A DNA stretch of 41,465 bases. It comes from Pseudoneurospora amorphoporcata. Lineage: Eukaryota; Ascomycota; Sordariomycetes; Sordariales; Sordariaceae. Below, one piece after another: positions 11,101-20,101 of the stretch. The notes beneath the pieces are model-generated. The model did no database searches. It worked only from the letters and a program-made list of their open reading frames with translations, and was not told the origin of the DNA. Position numbers and translations under genes: made by a program. The number at the start of each line of letters is the position of its first letter. Position 1 is the first letter of the stretch. The stretch spans positions 1 to 41,465 of the forward strand of contig MU859309.1 of the NCBI GenBank assembly GCA_033297205.1. Direction: 5' to 3'.

Positions 11101-12046
11101 GGGTTTGCAAAAATACTTCAAGGGCGATCCTGATCTGGTGGGGCTCATTGCTATGGAAGTCGCCGCTGCTCAGATGGAGCCGGGCTTCGCTCCGCCTGAG
11201 CTCATGGCTGCTGTGAGAGAAAGGGAGTTGGCTGCTGCGAGACTCATTGCTGCTGCCGCTATTGTTGCTAATGATGATGTCGTCGGCGATACTGTTGCTT
11301 CTTCGAGTGACGATTCTGATGGCGGTGCACCTCTCGGTCCTGACTTTGTTGGTAGCCTCTTCACTACTGCTGCTGCTGCTGATACTTCTCCTGGCGATAC
11401 CGGTGCTTCTTCGAGTGACGATTCTGATGGCGGTGCACCTCTCGGTCCTGACTTTGTTGGTGGCCCCTTTACTACTGCTGCTGCTGATACTTCTCCTGCT
11501 TCTTCTTCTTCTGCTTCTTCTTCTTCTGCTACTCCTATGGAGTCTCTTAGAGATCCCGCTGACTTTGAGGCGGAATGGCACTCAATTAACAGAGTTGCAG
11601 AGTTGGAGTGTTTGAGGGAGGACGTTGAAAGGGCCTTCCAAAAACTGTACTACAAGGGTGAACTTGACTTGGCTGGAATCGTCCGCATGGCAACACGGAT
11701 CGTTGAGACGTCGGGCTTTCCTCCTACTGAGGTGATGGCTCTCGTGGAAAAAATCGAGTTGGCTGGCGCGGGGATGATCGCTACTGCAGGTGGTGGTGCA
11801 GCCGATGATGATGATGATGCGGCTGGTGATGCTAGTGCTGCTTCGAGTGGTGATCATGTTGGCGGGCCCTCTGATACCGCTGCTGCTAGTACGTCCCCTG
11901 GTGGCCCGGCGAATCCTGATTCTCCTACTTCTCCTGATGGGGAGTCTTCTGCAAATCCCACTGATTTGGAGAACATTGGAAACCTCCGAGGTGGAGGCCT
12001 GGATCAACCTGCTTTTCTGGACACGCTGGACAAGGAACATTCTTAG
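8102..12046 (+). CDS. in-frame downstream segment 3: large protein with helical repeats and low-complexity linkers (about 1314 codons)
   Basis: The frame runs from just after the second TAG to the third TAG. The first 330 codons are globular-looking and Trp-containing (VWWTIPLL at about 8234). Next is a coiled-coil-like acidic/basic section (about 9270-9690). Four degenerate helical modules of about 75 residues follow, at roughly 10074-10380, 10498-10692, 11029-11265 and 11570-11795. Each centres on a pattern like W-x-x-I-x-R-L-R-x-x-A-Q-x-M-G-I followed by a second helix. The modules are separated by low-complexity linkers containing two tandem duplications (10712-11032 and 11285-11498) and Ser, Ala and Asp runs. 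No known domain is recognised and no ATG lies at the beginning. Long open length and codon periodicity argue for past or present coding function. Confidence 0.6.
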   Translation, partial: ASRLVQIDQKWVQDFESIRDRVSSSTSNKLSDIVKAAKVEANPHVWWTIPLLMHNKTRRFSPWAAVAISCAEDLIRFPYRSQGVTPFSFLFPILFSVLPETPDEILEQLDSFRDLAIKYGEDFHHALNIYDGHGASTEPFTSLEHANIYAERRKLMVLVSDLEHLIYGDEMPKNQDAHRTGKIAKMPKHNGPPFSIRDYLLKVIAELDPTFPDLTEYLNRPKSKSPEHAAIPETDNEAVSETITSTPRDREILTTDQVLQLLDHGKTGPLKHEGWIGWRRKPHNLQTDGHQFVWIDLKNLAVSRVESPSNLERAKTRKKAIRRRLNAYLFSQPTTPRRSTNETSPFETVDLNDLREEPARPSTEASTSQSQDEGNQKDDSTSEITEKPIPKPYLTMGDALAAVQAELRAEEEERESDYEKLCETADRVRDTAAIFRLKTEDPNGPYSSIPLDDVMVRVVTIQAFDQVLATTFQEGALKGWLDRVKKLTKAVQRRKEWLEEMKTMEAYKDRIEDCENLLDLMEHHVEFDKAFARRAAAAGKAKSNAEEGPEGKGKGKVKGPAPAPAQDHNDIAAAAWRKHGLYLLMWTENAKEKYLASKAAASAGGLGTGADEVPAEGSSSKSAPALAGPSQSPDRGDERAAVQDSSTLISAAGKTPKVGEWILIERLRVIAQARGIEENEGDQSASFARLRALANENGIGMTFLKGFETLSKDARRTVLSAHARAFASFQLCLSDFESGLKAPTTAVWRDGELTLVRMIADGEGSSSSALVEPGPSQSPPDCGEERAGGEDTSTLISGTEDSIDEMRTIAQEMGIEKTFEKGLEGLQKNAPQVLRFYAEAFAHIQASARPSAEASVRLIASGADSARSGQGADNPHAATSGFDFATGADEGGPSSNSHALTQQPQNHNSPAVVEDHLMSRAEEGADNPHAATNGFGFATEIDKGGPSSNSNALTQQPQNHYRSAVVEDPPLMSRAEEEWHLIDRLRLRAQEMGIGEAFEGGLQKYFKGDPDLVGLIAMEVAAAQMEPGFAPPELMAAVRERELAAARLIAAAAIVANDDVVGDTVASSSDDSDGGAPLGPDFVGSLFTTAAAADTSPGDTGASSSDDSDGGAPLGPDFVGGPFTTAAADTSPASSSSASSSSATPMESLRDPADFEAEWHSINRVAELECLREDVERAFQKLYYKGELDLAGIVRMATRIVETSGFPPTEVMALVEKIELAGAGMIATAGGGAADDDDDAAGDASAASSGDHVGGPSDTAAASTSPGGPANPDSPTSPDGESSANPTDLENIGNLRGGGLDQPAFLDTLDKEHS
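10712..11032 (+). repeat. tandem duplication of a 53-54 codon unit inside the long frame
   Basis: Two copies lie head to tail, 10712-10870 (159 bp) and 10871-11032 (162 bp). Both begin GGTGCCGATAATCCACATGC and end with GCAGAGGAG. They differ by point changes and a 3-bp insertion (CCC run near 11007), which keeps the frame. An insertion that respects the codon frame fits selection on the protein. Confidence 0.85.
11285..11498 (+). repeat. tandem duplication of a 36-codon unit plus Ser/Ala microsatellites
   Basis: Copies start at 11285 and 11393 (period 108 bp). Both read GGCGATAC, then a Ser-Asp-rich stretch (SSSDDSDGGAPLGPDFVG), then an Ala/Thr run ending DTSP. A (GCT/TCT)n run follows at about 11499-11535 and a (GAT)n run at about 11806-11820. 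Length differences between copies are multiples of three. Confidence 0.85.
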
Positions 12047-12052
12047 GAAGAA
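12040..12052 (+). promoter_or_regulatory. hairpin with third TAG at its loop
   Basis: TTCTT (12040-12044) pairs with AAGAA (12048-12052) around a three-base loop AGG. The A of the TAG (12045) is the first loop base. The stem is A/T-rich and short, so thermodynamic support is weak. Confidence 0.35.
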
Positions 12053-12952
12053 GAAGAGCCCGTCACCATTGAGGACGAATCGACCTCAAGCACATTTCGC
12101 CATCCAAAAGAAGTCCGGGAGTACTGGGCAAATATCCGCCGGCAGTTGACAATCGATGACAAGTCGGACTACGGTGATGAAGCCGGAGCTCGGAGAGAGG
12201 TTAGAGATGCTGAGGATGATGAGTACCTTGACAGTTCGAGGAGGAGGAATGGCTCTTCTTCAGCAGCGTTCACTGCACGTGGCGGCTTGTTTGAAAGCGC
12301 TTCCAAGGGCGGATTCGTCGAGAGGGCTGATGCACTCATTTCCATGGGAGGACCGGGTATGGGTGGGAGTAGACGATGGACTCTAGAGGCAGCCGCAGAG
12401 CTGGCAAGGCTTACAAACATTGCCAACTTTGAAGAAGCCAATTTCGAGGCAAATACCTCTACCCAGGCAAATCCCCAGACACAGCCCGCCAAGCTTGCTG
12501 GTCAAGCGTTTGGAGGCAGGAACTTGTTCCCTACAAGGAGGAAGTCGGAGTGCGATCTGGATCCTAGGGATTTGAACAGGGAGTTCGAGAATGAGGCGAA
12601 GGCCGCAAAGCGAGCTGAAAACTTGCTGATTCTTGAGAAGTATCTTTTCGCCAAAGAGCAGCAGGCCGCCAATTTGGAACAGCAGCCCCCAACGCATTTA
12701 TTGCCGACAAGGAAGTCAGTCACGTTCCTCCTGGGGAATTCTTCAAGCAAGGAATCCAAGGAGGTTAAGGAGCCTTGTGCGAAGAAGCGCGCCAAAACGT
12801 GGCCTAGATTGACTGGTGGGAGCTTGTCTACCACCGCAGAGAGGGAGAAGGAAAACGAGAATCCCAATGGCAAAGGCTCGGGCGGGAATTCTCACAGCGA
12901 CATTGTCAAGACGTTGGTTCGGAGGCTGACGGGTACTGGGAAGGATCGGTAG
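12047..12952 (+). CDS. in-frame downstream segment 4: basic/acidic C-terminal region
   Basis: The segment continues in frame after TAG 12044 with EEEEPVTIEDE and then about 290 further residues before TAG at 12950. It is hydrophilic, with RRR and K-rich patches, an AELARL-type helix around 12390, and a Lys/Arg-rich stretch, KKRAKTWPRLTGG, at about 12781-12819 that could act as a nuclear signal. The end reads VKTLVRRLTGTGKDR. The first internal ATG is at 12341, well inside the segment, so a separate gene is unlikely. It is best read as the C-terminus of the long product, or as the tail of a pseudogene. No domain is recognised. Confidence 0.5.
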   Translation, partial: EEEEPVTIEDESTSSTFRHPKEVREYWANIRRQLTIDDKSDYGDEAGARREVRDAEDDEYLDSSRRRNGSSSAAFTARGGLFESASKGGFVERADALISMGGPGMGGSRRWTLEAAAELARLTNIANFEEANFEANTSTQANPQTQPAKLAGQAFGGRNLFPTRRKSECDLDPRDLNREFENEAKAAKRAENLLILEKYLFAKEQQAANLEQQPPTHLLPTRKSVTFLLGNSSSKESKEVKEPCAKKRAKTWPRLTGGSLSTTAEREKENENPNGKGSGGNSHSDIVKTLVRRLTGTGKDR

Positions 12953-14828
12953 CTTTTGTGCCGTTGTGCTGTGTCTGGAGCTGGCTGTTTCTAGTGGCCG
13001 GTTGTAACCGTAAGTGTGGTCTGGTTGCGTTGAAGCCGTGTCGTTCATTTGGGTTATGATGCGGTGTCTGGTAGCCGCAGAGCGGTTGGAAAGATGTTGA
13101 ACGAAGATGGAACATGCAATATGGAAGGGAAAGAAGATGTGAAGGTTTAGATGGATGCATTCTTTGTTTGAATTCAGGCTTGTTTGTAGGTAGCTTAAGC
13201 GGAATTGTTTATCGACATCTGATAGCAGCGTTGGTATATAGGTTACAAAGCAATGGTTACTTGACAGGTTCAAAGGATTCACGTTGGTGAATGTGTTGAT
13301 GGGAAGTGAAGTGTCCGTCCGGTGTCCGCAAATGTGCAAGTGCCCGTTCGGCCCGGGGACAAGTGTCGTGGTGCAAGGAACGGGGGTCGGAACTCGGCCA
13401 AACGCGGAGGCGGGAGCGGGGATTGCAGAGTGAATACAGCGGATGGATGCACTAACAATTACCACTAACGTAGAGGCTGAGGCGGGACGGTGAAGGGTAC
13501 CTTAGAAAGGGCACCTGAACAGCCTCCAACCAGGAGGGATTGGAAAAACGGTCATTACCTATTGGTAAGATATGCTCTTGAATCGGAAGGAGTTCCATTT
13601 GTATTTCCAATAGAAGCTGCTTCGTGTTGATGGTAGTGTAATCAGTCGGCTGGAAACGCTTCTGAAGAGCGTGCGTGCGTGCTGCCGTGCTTCCATCGAG
13701 CGGTTGCACTAACAATTAGCACTTAACACGGTCGCTGCTGACCCGGGACGGCTGTGATGAAGGGGCCCAGGGGGCCAGAGTGCCTGGACAGCAACCAACC
13801 AACCAACCAACCACGGACCTGACTGACCTGAGTGGAATATGTAGAAAGAAGGGCAGGGTTACTTACTGGAAAGGAAGAAAAGAAAAAAAAATAAAAGACG
13901 TTAGAACATAAGGTACCTTGCTCTTGGAAGTAGTTTGTAGTCTAGTTCTTCTAAAAGATGTTTTGATGGAATGGGGAAGGTTGGAAAAACACGACGTGCT
14001 GCCTTTGTGCCGTGCAAAGTGTAAGCAAAGTGCAACGTGCAAAGTGCAAAGTGCAATGATACCTGGTGTTTTAACAGACCCTCGCTAACCTAGAGGTACC
14101 TTAACAAATAGCTGGGAGGCAGGCCGCAGGCTACCTCTACTTACATCTCTATACGAGCATGCATCACAGCAACTTGAACCGGCATGGACATAACATGGAT
14201 GACATGTGGATTTCGCATCTTTTTTTTTTTTTTCTTTTTTTTTGGGACTGCGAACCCTCCTGTCTTTTAGCAATCAATGTTCGGGAGGAATCGGAGGGAA
14301 ATTGGTATGGTTAAAAGGCGTGCGGTACAATTACCCGACCTAAGGTAAGGAGTTCGACGATAAGGTGTTGGGCGCATGGCTGGCTGGCTAGTTGGTTGGG
14401 ACGGGAAGATGGAAGCGGACGCCGGAGGTCAACAGATTCCCGGGAATTGGCATCACCACGTGGAGGAACAAAATGTGACTAAGTAGAGGTACATTTCTTG
14501 AATCGCTTGAAGCGTTATGAAGGTCGGTTTTCTCTGATAGTAGCCATCTATCTAATGGTGCCGAACTGCTGCTTCGTATCTTGGCCAGACTCACCATGGT
14601 AAAGATGTTAATGTTGTAGTGCTAGTAGTGTTCTCGTTCTGGTGGCAAACACCGCACTTCCCAGCCCCAGCGTGATCATCATGTGCAAGGCGCCATCTCT
14701 CACCGCTTTGGTGTCTGCCCATGAACGGTTGCTAGATGAAGCAACCTTGCTGAGGTTCTTGGGGTCTGGCGGGACGGGAGTCGTTGTGGTTTAGGTTTGG
14801 GTCGCCCGGGTTGGGTTCCCGAGGCGCG

Positions 14829-14865
14829 GACGGAAGCACGGCCGGACGGAAGCACGGCCGGACGG
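14829..14865 (+). repeat. 16-bp GC-rich tandem repeat, 2.3 copies
   Basis: GACGGAAGCACGGCCG occurs twice in direct succession (14829-14844 and 14845-14860), followed by a partial GACGG. There is no evident function. Confidence 0.8.
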
Positions 14866-15028
14866 CGGGGGGTGCCAGAGCCGGGGCTCAGCATTACGTC
14901 CCAGAGAGCAAGATCCAACGGCGAAGAAAACAAGTATAGAAACTATAACAAGTCTATCAAATTCCATGATACCCTAGAAATAGCTAGCCGATGAAGCTAT
15001 AGTCTATGTACGGCAGGTACCTTGTCCT

Positions 15029-15126
15029 CATCCAGTGACAGCACATCGCTTTTAGATATCATCTTCTCCGTCCAAAACATCCAGTGACAGCACATCGCTT
15101 TTAGATATCATCTTCTCCGTCCAAAA
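15029..15126 (+). repeat. perfect 49-bp tandem duplication
   Basis: The 49-bp unit starting CATCCAGTGACAGCACATCG is present at 15029-15077 and again, without a mismatch, at 15078-15126. Perfect identity implies a recent slippage or assembly event. It lies about 315 bp downstream of the ARB1 stop codon, on the 3' side of that gene. Confidence 0.9.
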
Positions 15127-15441
15127 CTCGATCTGGTCTCCACGCTGACGTTCCATGTTCGATCAACTCTCTCGCGTTTTTGTTCATGCCCAATATGAAC
15201 AGAGTCATACACAATAAGTAGTCATAACCCAATCAACCGTCAATCCACCTTTTTGTTCATCACAAAGCCATGAATAATACCCATCCAGCCCACGATCATC
15301 AAGTTTCCAGTCTAAAAGTAGAGATGAAAGAAGAAAAGACGTGCCCGGGTAAATTAAAGAAGAACGCCGAAATTACATGAACAAACACCCTAACGTCATC
15401 ATATCCCGCTGTTCCAGAGCCAATGGTTAATTGGCAATTCT

Positions 15442-17409
15442 CTAGACAGCACCGGCGCTGATCATCTTCTTGCGGAGGTAGTTCTTGTAATCGGCGATAG
15501 AACCGTCCCACTGCTTGATGGTCTTGTTCTCGCACACGAGAATCTGCTTGGCAATCTTGTCCAAAAGTCTGTTGTTTTATCATGTCAGCAACTGAGTCAT
15601 GCGCGTGGCAAGTTTGGAGAAGGAGCACAACTAACCTGAAATCGTGAGAAACGACGATAACACCACCGGTGAAAGCGTTGATAGCATCGGCGAGCGAGTC
15701 AATGGTGGGAATATCGAGACCGTTGGTAGGCTCGTCGAGCAAGAGCATGTTGGGGGACTCGATGGCGAGGAGGGCGAAGACGATACGGGACTTCTGACCG
15801 TCGGAAAGGGTACCGATGAGCGAGGTCTGGGCCTCGCCGGAAAGACCGTACTTGCCAAGCTGCTGGCGCCAGTACTGGTAATCCTGAGACTTATCGGGGT
15901 ACTTGTCACGAACGAAGTCGAGCGCCGACTTGGTCAAGTCAAGCTGCTCAGCAGAGTGCTGAGAGTAGAGACCAAGCTTCAAATGGGTGTGGCGCTGGAC
16001 GACACCATCGGTGGGCGAAAGCTTGCCGGTCATGAGACGGAGCAGGGTGGACTTGCCAACACCGTTGGGGCCGACGAGAGCGGTACGGGAGTCCATGTCG
16101 AAACCGAGATCGATGTGGCGGTACAGGTCGTCCTTGGGGTCGCCAGAGTACGAGAAGGTGACGTTGTCGAAGGACAAAACGGGAGGAGGGAGCTTCTCGA
16201 CATCGGCGAAGCGGAAGGAGAAGACACGATCCTCCTTGACAGGCTGGATGAAACCATCGGCCTCCATCTTGTCGAGAATCTTCTGGCGAGACTTGGCCTG
16301 ACGGACCAAGTTGGCGTAGGTACCAGCGCTAGCAATAAACTTCTTGATGTGGGCGATCTCATCCTGCTGCTTCTGGTAGGCCTTCATCTGGTTGGTCTCC
16401 TGCTCGGCGCGGGTCTTGTGGTAAGTGTCGTAGTTACCACCATAGTAGATGAGGGTCTGGAGGCGCATGTCGATCATGCTTGTGCAGACACCGTTGAGGA
16501 AATCCTCGGAGTGAGAAACCAAGACGAGGGTGCGGTCCCATTTCTTGAGGTATTCTTCCAGCCACACGCAGGCCTCGAGATCCAAATGGGCAGTAGGATC
16601 GTCGAGGAGGAGGAGAGTGGGCTTGACGAAGAGGGCCTTGGCGAGGGCGACACGCATACGCCAACCACCGGACATGTCCTTGGTCTTCTTCTGGATGGTC
16701 TGCTTGTTGAAGCCGAGACCGGTCAGAATGAGGGAAGCGCGGGTCTCGAAGGTGGAGGGATCCATCTTGTCAATGTGCTGTTATGGCAGAGTTAGTATTG
16801 CGAATTCGCCTGATAATCACAGGAGGGGATACGTACATCGTAGAGGTCCTCAAGGAGTGGCGAATCGGGGCCCTCATCCTCAAGAATCTTCTCGGCGACG
16901 CTCTCGAGACGGGCCAACTCGTTCTTGGCCTCGGTGACGACCCAATCAAGGGCACCGAGCTCGCTGGGAGGCGCACCCTCGTTGAGAAGGTAGATGTCGA
17001 CGTGCTCGGGAACGGGGTACTCGCGGGCGGCGATGGCCTTGAGAAGAGTGGACTTGCCGCAACCGTTCTCACCCAAAAGACCGTACCTGCGGCCGAGGGT
17101 AAGCTCGAGAGTGGCATCCTTGATCAGGACGCGGCCGTGGAAGACGAGGGAGACGGAGGTGATCTTGACGTCCTTGGAAGCCTTGGTAGAGGCCAGGACA
17201 CCCGTGGTGACACGATCCGAGAGACCGTGCTTGTCCATCTGCTGGGCAAGGCGCTTAACCTCGTCCATCTGCTCGTCCTTGGTAGCGGGCTCATCCTCGA
17301 CGACGGGCTTGCCGAAAGCATCGAGCTCAACTTCCTTGACGGGCTTGCCCTTGTTGGCCTTGGCGGCCTTCTCGGCGAGACGCTTCTGCTTGGAGGCGGA
17401 GGGAGGCAT
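15442..17409 (-). CDS. arb1: ARB1-type ABCF ATPase, ribosome biogenesis factor (3 exons, 613 aa)
   Basis: Exons are 17409-16837, 16777-15636 and 15568-15442. Intron 1 is 59 bp (GTACGT, TACTAAC branch) and intron 2 is 67 bp (GTTAGT, CTGAC branch). The protein is soluble with two ABC cassettes and no membrane segment. Cassette 1 has Walker A GENGCGKST at 113-121, signature MSGGWRMRV at about 226 and Walker B LLLLDDPTAHLD at 246-257. Cassette 2 has GPNGVGKST at 427-435, LSDGQKSRIVF at about 515 and MLLLDEPTNGLD at about 535-546. A charged linker of about 85 residues separates them. Length (yeast Arb1 610 aa) and the Asp-Asp form of the first Walker B, shared with Arb1, point to ARB1/ABCF2 rather than GCN20 or EF3. 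Arb1 acts in 40S and 60S maturation and shuttles between nucleus and cytosol. The C-terminus ISAGAV is recovered only with the third exon. Confidence 0.95.
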
Positions 17410-17424
17410 CTTGAGTGATGAAGT

Positions 17425-17477
17425 CTGTTATGTGGTTGAAGGTGTAGTAGTGACGATGCACGAACACAAATGGATAC
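17425..17477 (-). other. possible 5' UTR intron of the ARB1 gene
   Basis: On the minus strand, CAAG|GTATCC (donor at 17477) and CATAACAG|ACTTC (acceptor ending at 17425) would remove 53 bp just upstream of the start codon at 17409. No strong branch site is visible, so this is a suggestion only. Confidence 0.35.
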
Positions 17478-17529
17478 CTTGGAGAAAAAAAAAAAAGAAG
17501 GTGTCGAAAGAACCTAGTTCTCTCTAAAC

Positions 17530-20101
17530 GGAATCACTAACCAAATAGTGATGAAGAGGGAGTCGTGGGCGGACTGCGAAAGAATCCGATTGAAAAACAG
17601 ACACACTCTGGACAGACAAAAAACCGACCGTCGAAGCACAAGGGGGGAGTGGAAAAGAAGAGAGCAAGAAGACCTTGCGACGGGTCAGAGTCAAAGAATG
17701 CGATGGGTCCAGTACAGCGCTCTTGGCTTGCGACTTTGCTGTTCCAACCAGGCCTGCCAGAAAGGTGAGGTGGGGGAGGCAATCGCACTGTCACTGCTAA
17801 AACTTCAAAGCGGGCGGGCGACAGCACTCGAGCCTCCCTCCTTCCCTCTTGCCAGGCGGGCAAATGGTGGGGCTTTGAATTTTCACAAATTCTCTGATAA
17901 CGATTTGCTGATACGGCTGATAGCCAGCTGATAGCAGCCTTGGCAATTTGGCGGTCAGGCCACAAGGCAGCAATGACCAGCTTATCATCTGCTTATCGGT
18001 TGGTCAGCGCTCCAAACGACCAACTGCATCCGACGACTTTTGGGATCTTTTTTTTGTTGGACTTCGGGAGAGCAGACGGAGGCTTGGCTGGACCCTCGAA
18101 AAGAACAATGACAAGAACGATCTGCTTAGCCAAAATTGACAATTACCCCATTCCCTCCCTCCCTTCACCGCCTTCCCCTTCCACCTTATCCCACATTCAT
18201 CTTGTTGATGCACACAATCAATCAAACTCTTTCCATCGGCGGCTTGCACTTGTCGAATGAATGGCTACACGTGTAGGGGCTCGTTCTCGGTTGACGTCAC
18301 ACTCCATCCCCCCACCGCTGCATTGGCCGAGTGGCCATTGCTTGCATCGCTTACCTCATCAGACCCCCTGGGTGGCTGACCGACCGTTGGAACGGGCACA
18401 ATCCTACTGAATCAGACTGAAAGATGACCACCGTGATCGTTCGAGTTCACGGCCGTTTAACTAACCCCTTTGCGAATCATCATTCTAGTTCTTTGTCGGC
18501 GAGACGCCGCCGTGATTTTCGTGTGAGGTAACGACATCTCGGCCACCTGCAGAGTTAGCACGTAGGGTTGTTGCAAGCAAGTGGCCCAGAGTTCCCGCCC
18601 GGGCCCGGCTCCAAGTCCGGCGCGGTAAGGCACCCCCGTCCGGCCGGCCCCGCTTCCGGTCCGGAGTCAAACTCGAGCAATACGGGCCAAACTTTGACCA
18701 ACCCTCTCTCTCCCCTATTTCGGATCCCTCGCCGGAGTGACTAAACTGGAATCATTCATTGGGTCACAAAGCCGAGAAAGCCCAAGTATACGACAGTACG
18801 TAGTAACTTCAGTTGACGACTCGATCGTTTATGGCACTGAGCATCTTCCACATGATGGACACTCGGGGCACTGGAGAGAGTGCCGCAGTATATCTCTCCC
18901 AAAAATCCAGCACTACAAGTAGACTTGTTCGGGATTTGGGGTTTGATAAGTGAGAATGATTGCATGATCGCCTTACTCTCGGATTTTCGCAAAATGATAA
19001 CCGAAACAGAGAACAATGTGCTCGCTCTCTGAATCTCTCTTTAGCTACTTACTAGCTGAAGGACTCAGTATCACGCCTGATCGTCTCACTTGTATACGTT
19101 GTATGCTAGTGGGCGTGTGGAAAGCAAGGCTCCCATCTTTGGCTCGAAATAACTAAGGTAGCTATCGGGGGAAGCTGTGAGTGTGCGGTGGACATCTAAA
19201 ATATTTTGAAGAGCGGCTCCTGGGAAGAAATCCGAGAGTTGTATGCTTGATTTCCAACCTTCCAATTCAAAGATATAGGAAGGTGTACGAACGAACGGTC
19301 ATGGAAGTTGTTTGTGCTAACGGTCGAAGGTGTTTATTACAATTTCAAGTTGCAGGTTTTCTTTACAAAGGATGGGTAATTCCATTTTCCCATTGGTGTC
19401 AAAGAAACATTGTAACATTCGATAACCAAACTCTTTCGGGTCAGGATTGCTGGAGATTGCTCAACGCTTTTGGTCCAAGTTCTTACCTTATATCCTGGCT
19501 CTGATAACCTTGAGTTTAAGCCGTGATGTTTTCCACCTTATTCCCATTTTTATGTCATTGGTGTAAACCATAATGCTGAGAGTCCTTCACCGTTCTCTTC
19601 CATCGTGGTGGCTTGCACATTCCCTTGTTTCACTTCACTTGTCTCGCTAGATCCTCAAGTTGTCCTGCCGCTGCAATGTACCTCTCTAGTCTGCTGCGTG
19701 TCCTGCGTGCCTGGTTGACTTGTGATTTGCACAGCTTCAAGGCTTGCCGCCGTGTCACGCGATTCCAGGGCCATTCGATCCCGTCCCGTTCTGGTGGCGC
19801 ATTCAAGGGACTGTCCGGAACTGTCCTGGCCTGGCTACGTGGATACGGCGACGATGGTGTGGTTTCCGTACGAAGTTCGAGGTTCCAAGTTACAGCGCCA
19901 GGCCGGTCGCAAGTCTGGGCTGTAAGTGCACTTACCAAATGTCACAAATCTCTCGTGGGCTCGTAGCAAGGGGCTGAGAGCCTGAGACTTCTCGGGTCGC
20001 TAGCTGATGGAAGTTGAACCAACCTCAAGATAGTCGTACATAAGCACTGGCAGTGTTTCGGTTTTGGGGGCTGCAACTTTGCCAACTACAGTCTGCAGTC
20101 T
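17530..20101. other. non-coding upstream region of the ARB1 gene
   Basis: No supported gene. A perfect CRE/ATF-type palindrome TGACGTCA lies at 18292-18299, about 880 bp upstream of the ARB1 ATG. A pyrimidine-rich stretch is at 18140-18200. The short open frames have no protein-like character. Confidence 0.45.

Larger units (their letters stand above)
6470..12952 (+). other. one continuous reading frame broken only by three TAG codons; candidate A-to-I edited or readthrough gene
   Basis: From exon 2 of the promethin-like gene (6755) to the stop at 12950-12952, a single frame is open apart from TAG at 7148, 8099 and 12044. No TAA or TGA occurs in that frame over about 6.2 kb. If each TAG were decoded as an amino acid (UGG Trp after A-to-I editing), the product would be 2131 residues with former stops at 198, 515 and 1830. 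The protein reads smoothly across the second break: helix-like, charged sequence continues from IDWFFHIRNE into ASRLVQIDQKWV. There is no room for a separate promoter after the first stop, and no ATG lies near the later breaks. Alternatives are an old gene inactivated by nonsense mutations, or several independent genes in the same frame by chance. Sexual-stage RNA would decide. Confidence 0.6.
12953..15441. other. convergent intergenic region with simple repeats
   Basis: The two flanking transcripts end here and no gene is supported. Simple-sequence elements are (CCAA)n at about 13792-13812, repeats of GTGCAAA at about 14012-14056, a T-rich tract at 14219-14243, a 16-bp tandem repeat at 14829-14865 and a perfect 49-bp duplication at 15029-15126. 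Two copies of GCACTAACAATTA lie at 13449 and 13706, with two inverted copies far away at 31305 and 31554. Confidence 0.5.

Noticed and set aside
7074..12046. Splicing as the explanation for the three TAG codons
   Set aside because: Candidate donors upstream of each TAG (GTATCG 7074, GTGTCG 8019, GTACGT 11889) give introns whose length is not a multiple of three, and the coding frame is the same before and after. The few frame-preserving options have poor donors (GTCGGC, GTCTTC).
14219..14243. T-tract resembling a terminator
   Set aside because: It is fungal intergenic DNA; a poly-T run is ordinary low-complexity sequence and no RNA polymerase III gene was found upstream.
15644..16795. 383-codon plus-strand ORF with protein-like Val/Gly/Leu-rich composition
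   Set aside because: It is exactly antisense to the ARB1 ATPase exon 2, whose cassette motifs are unambiguous; the antisense frame is open because of codon bias.
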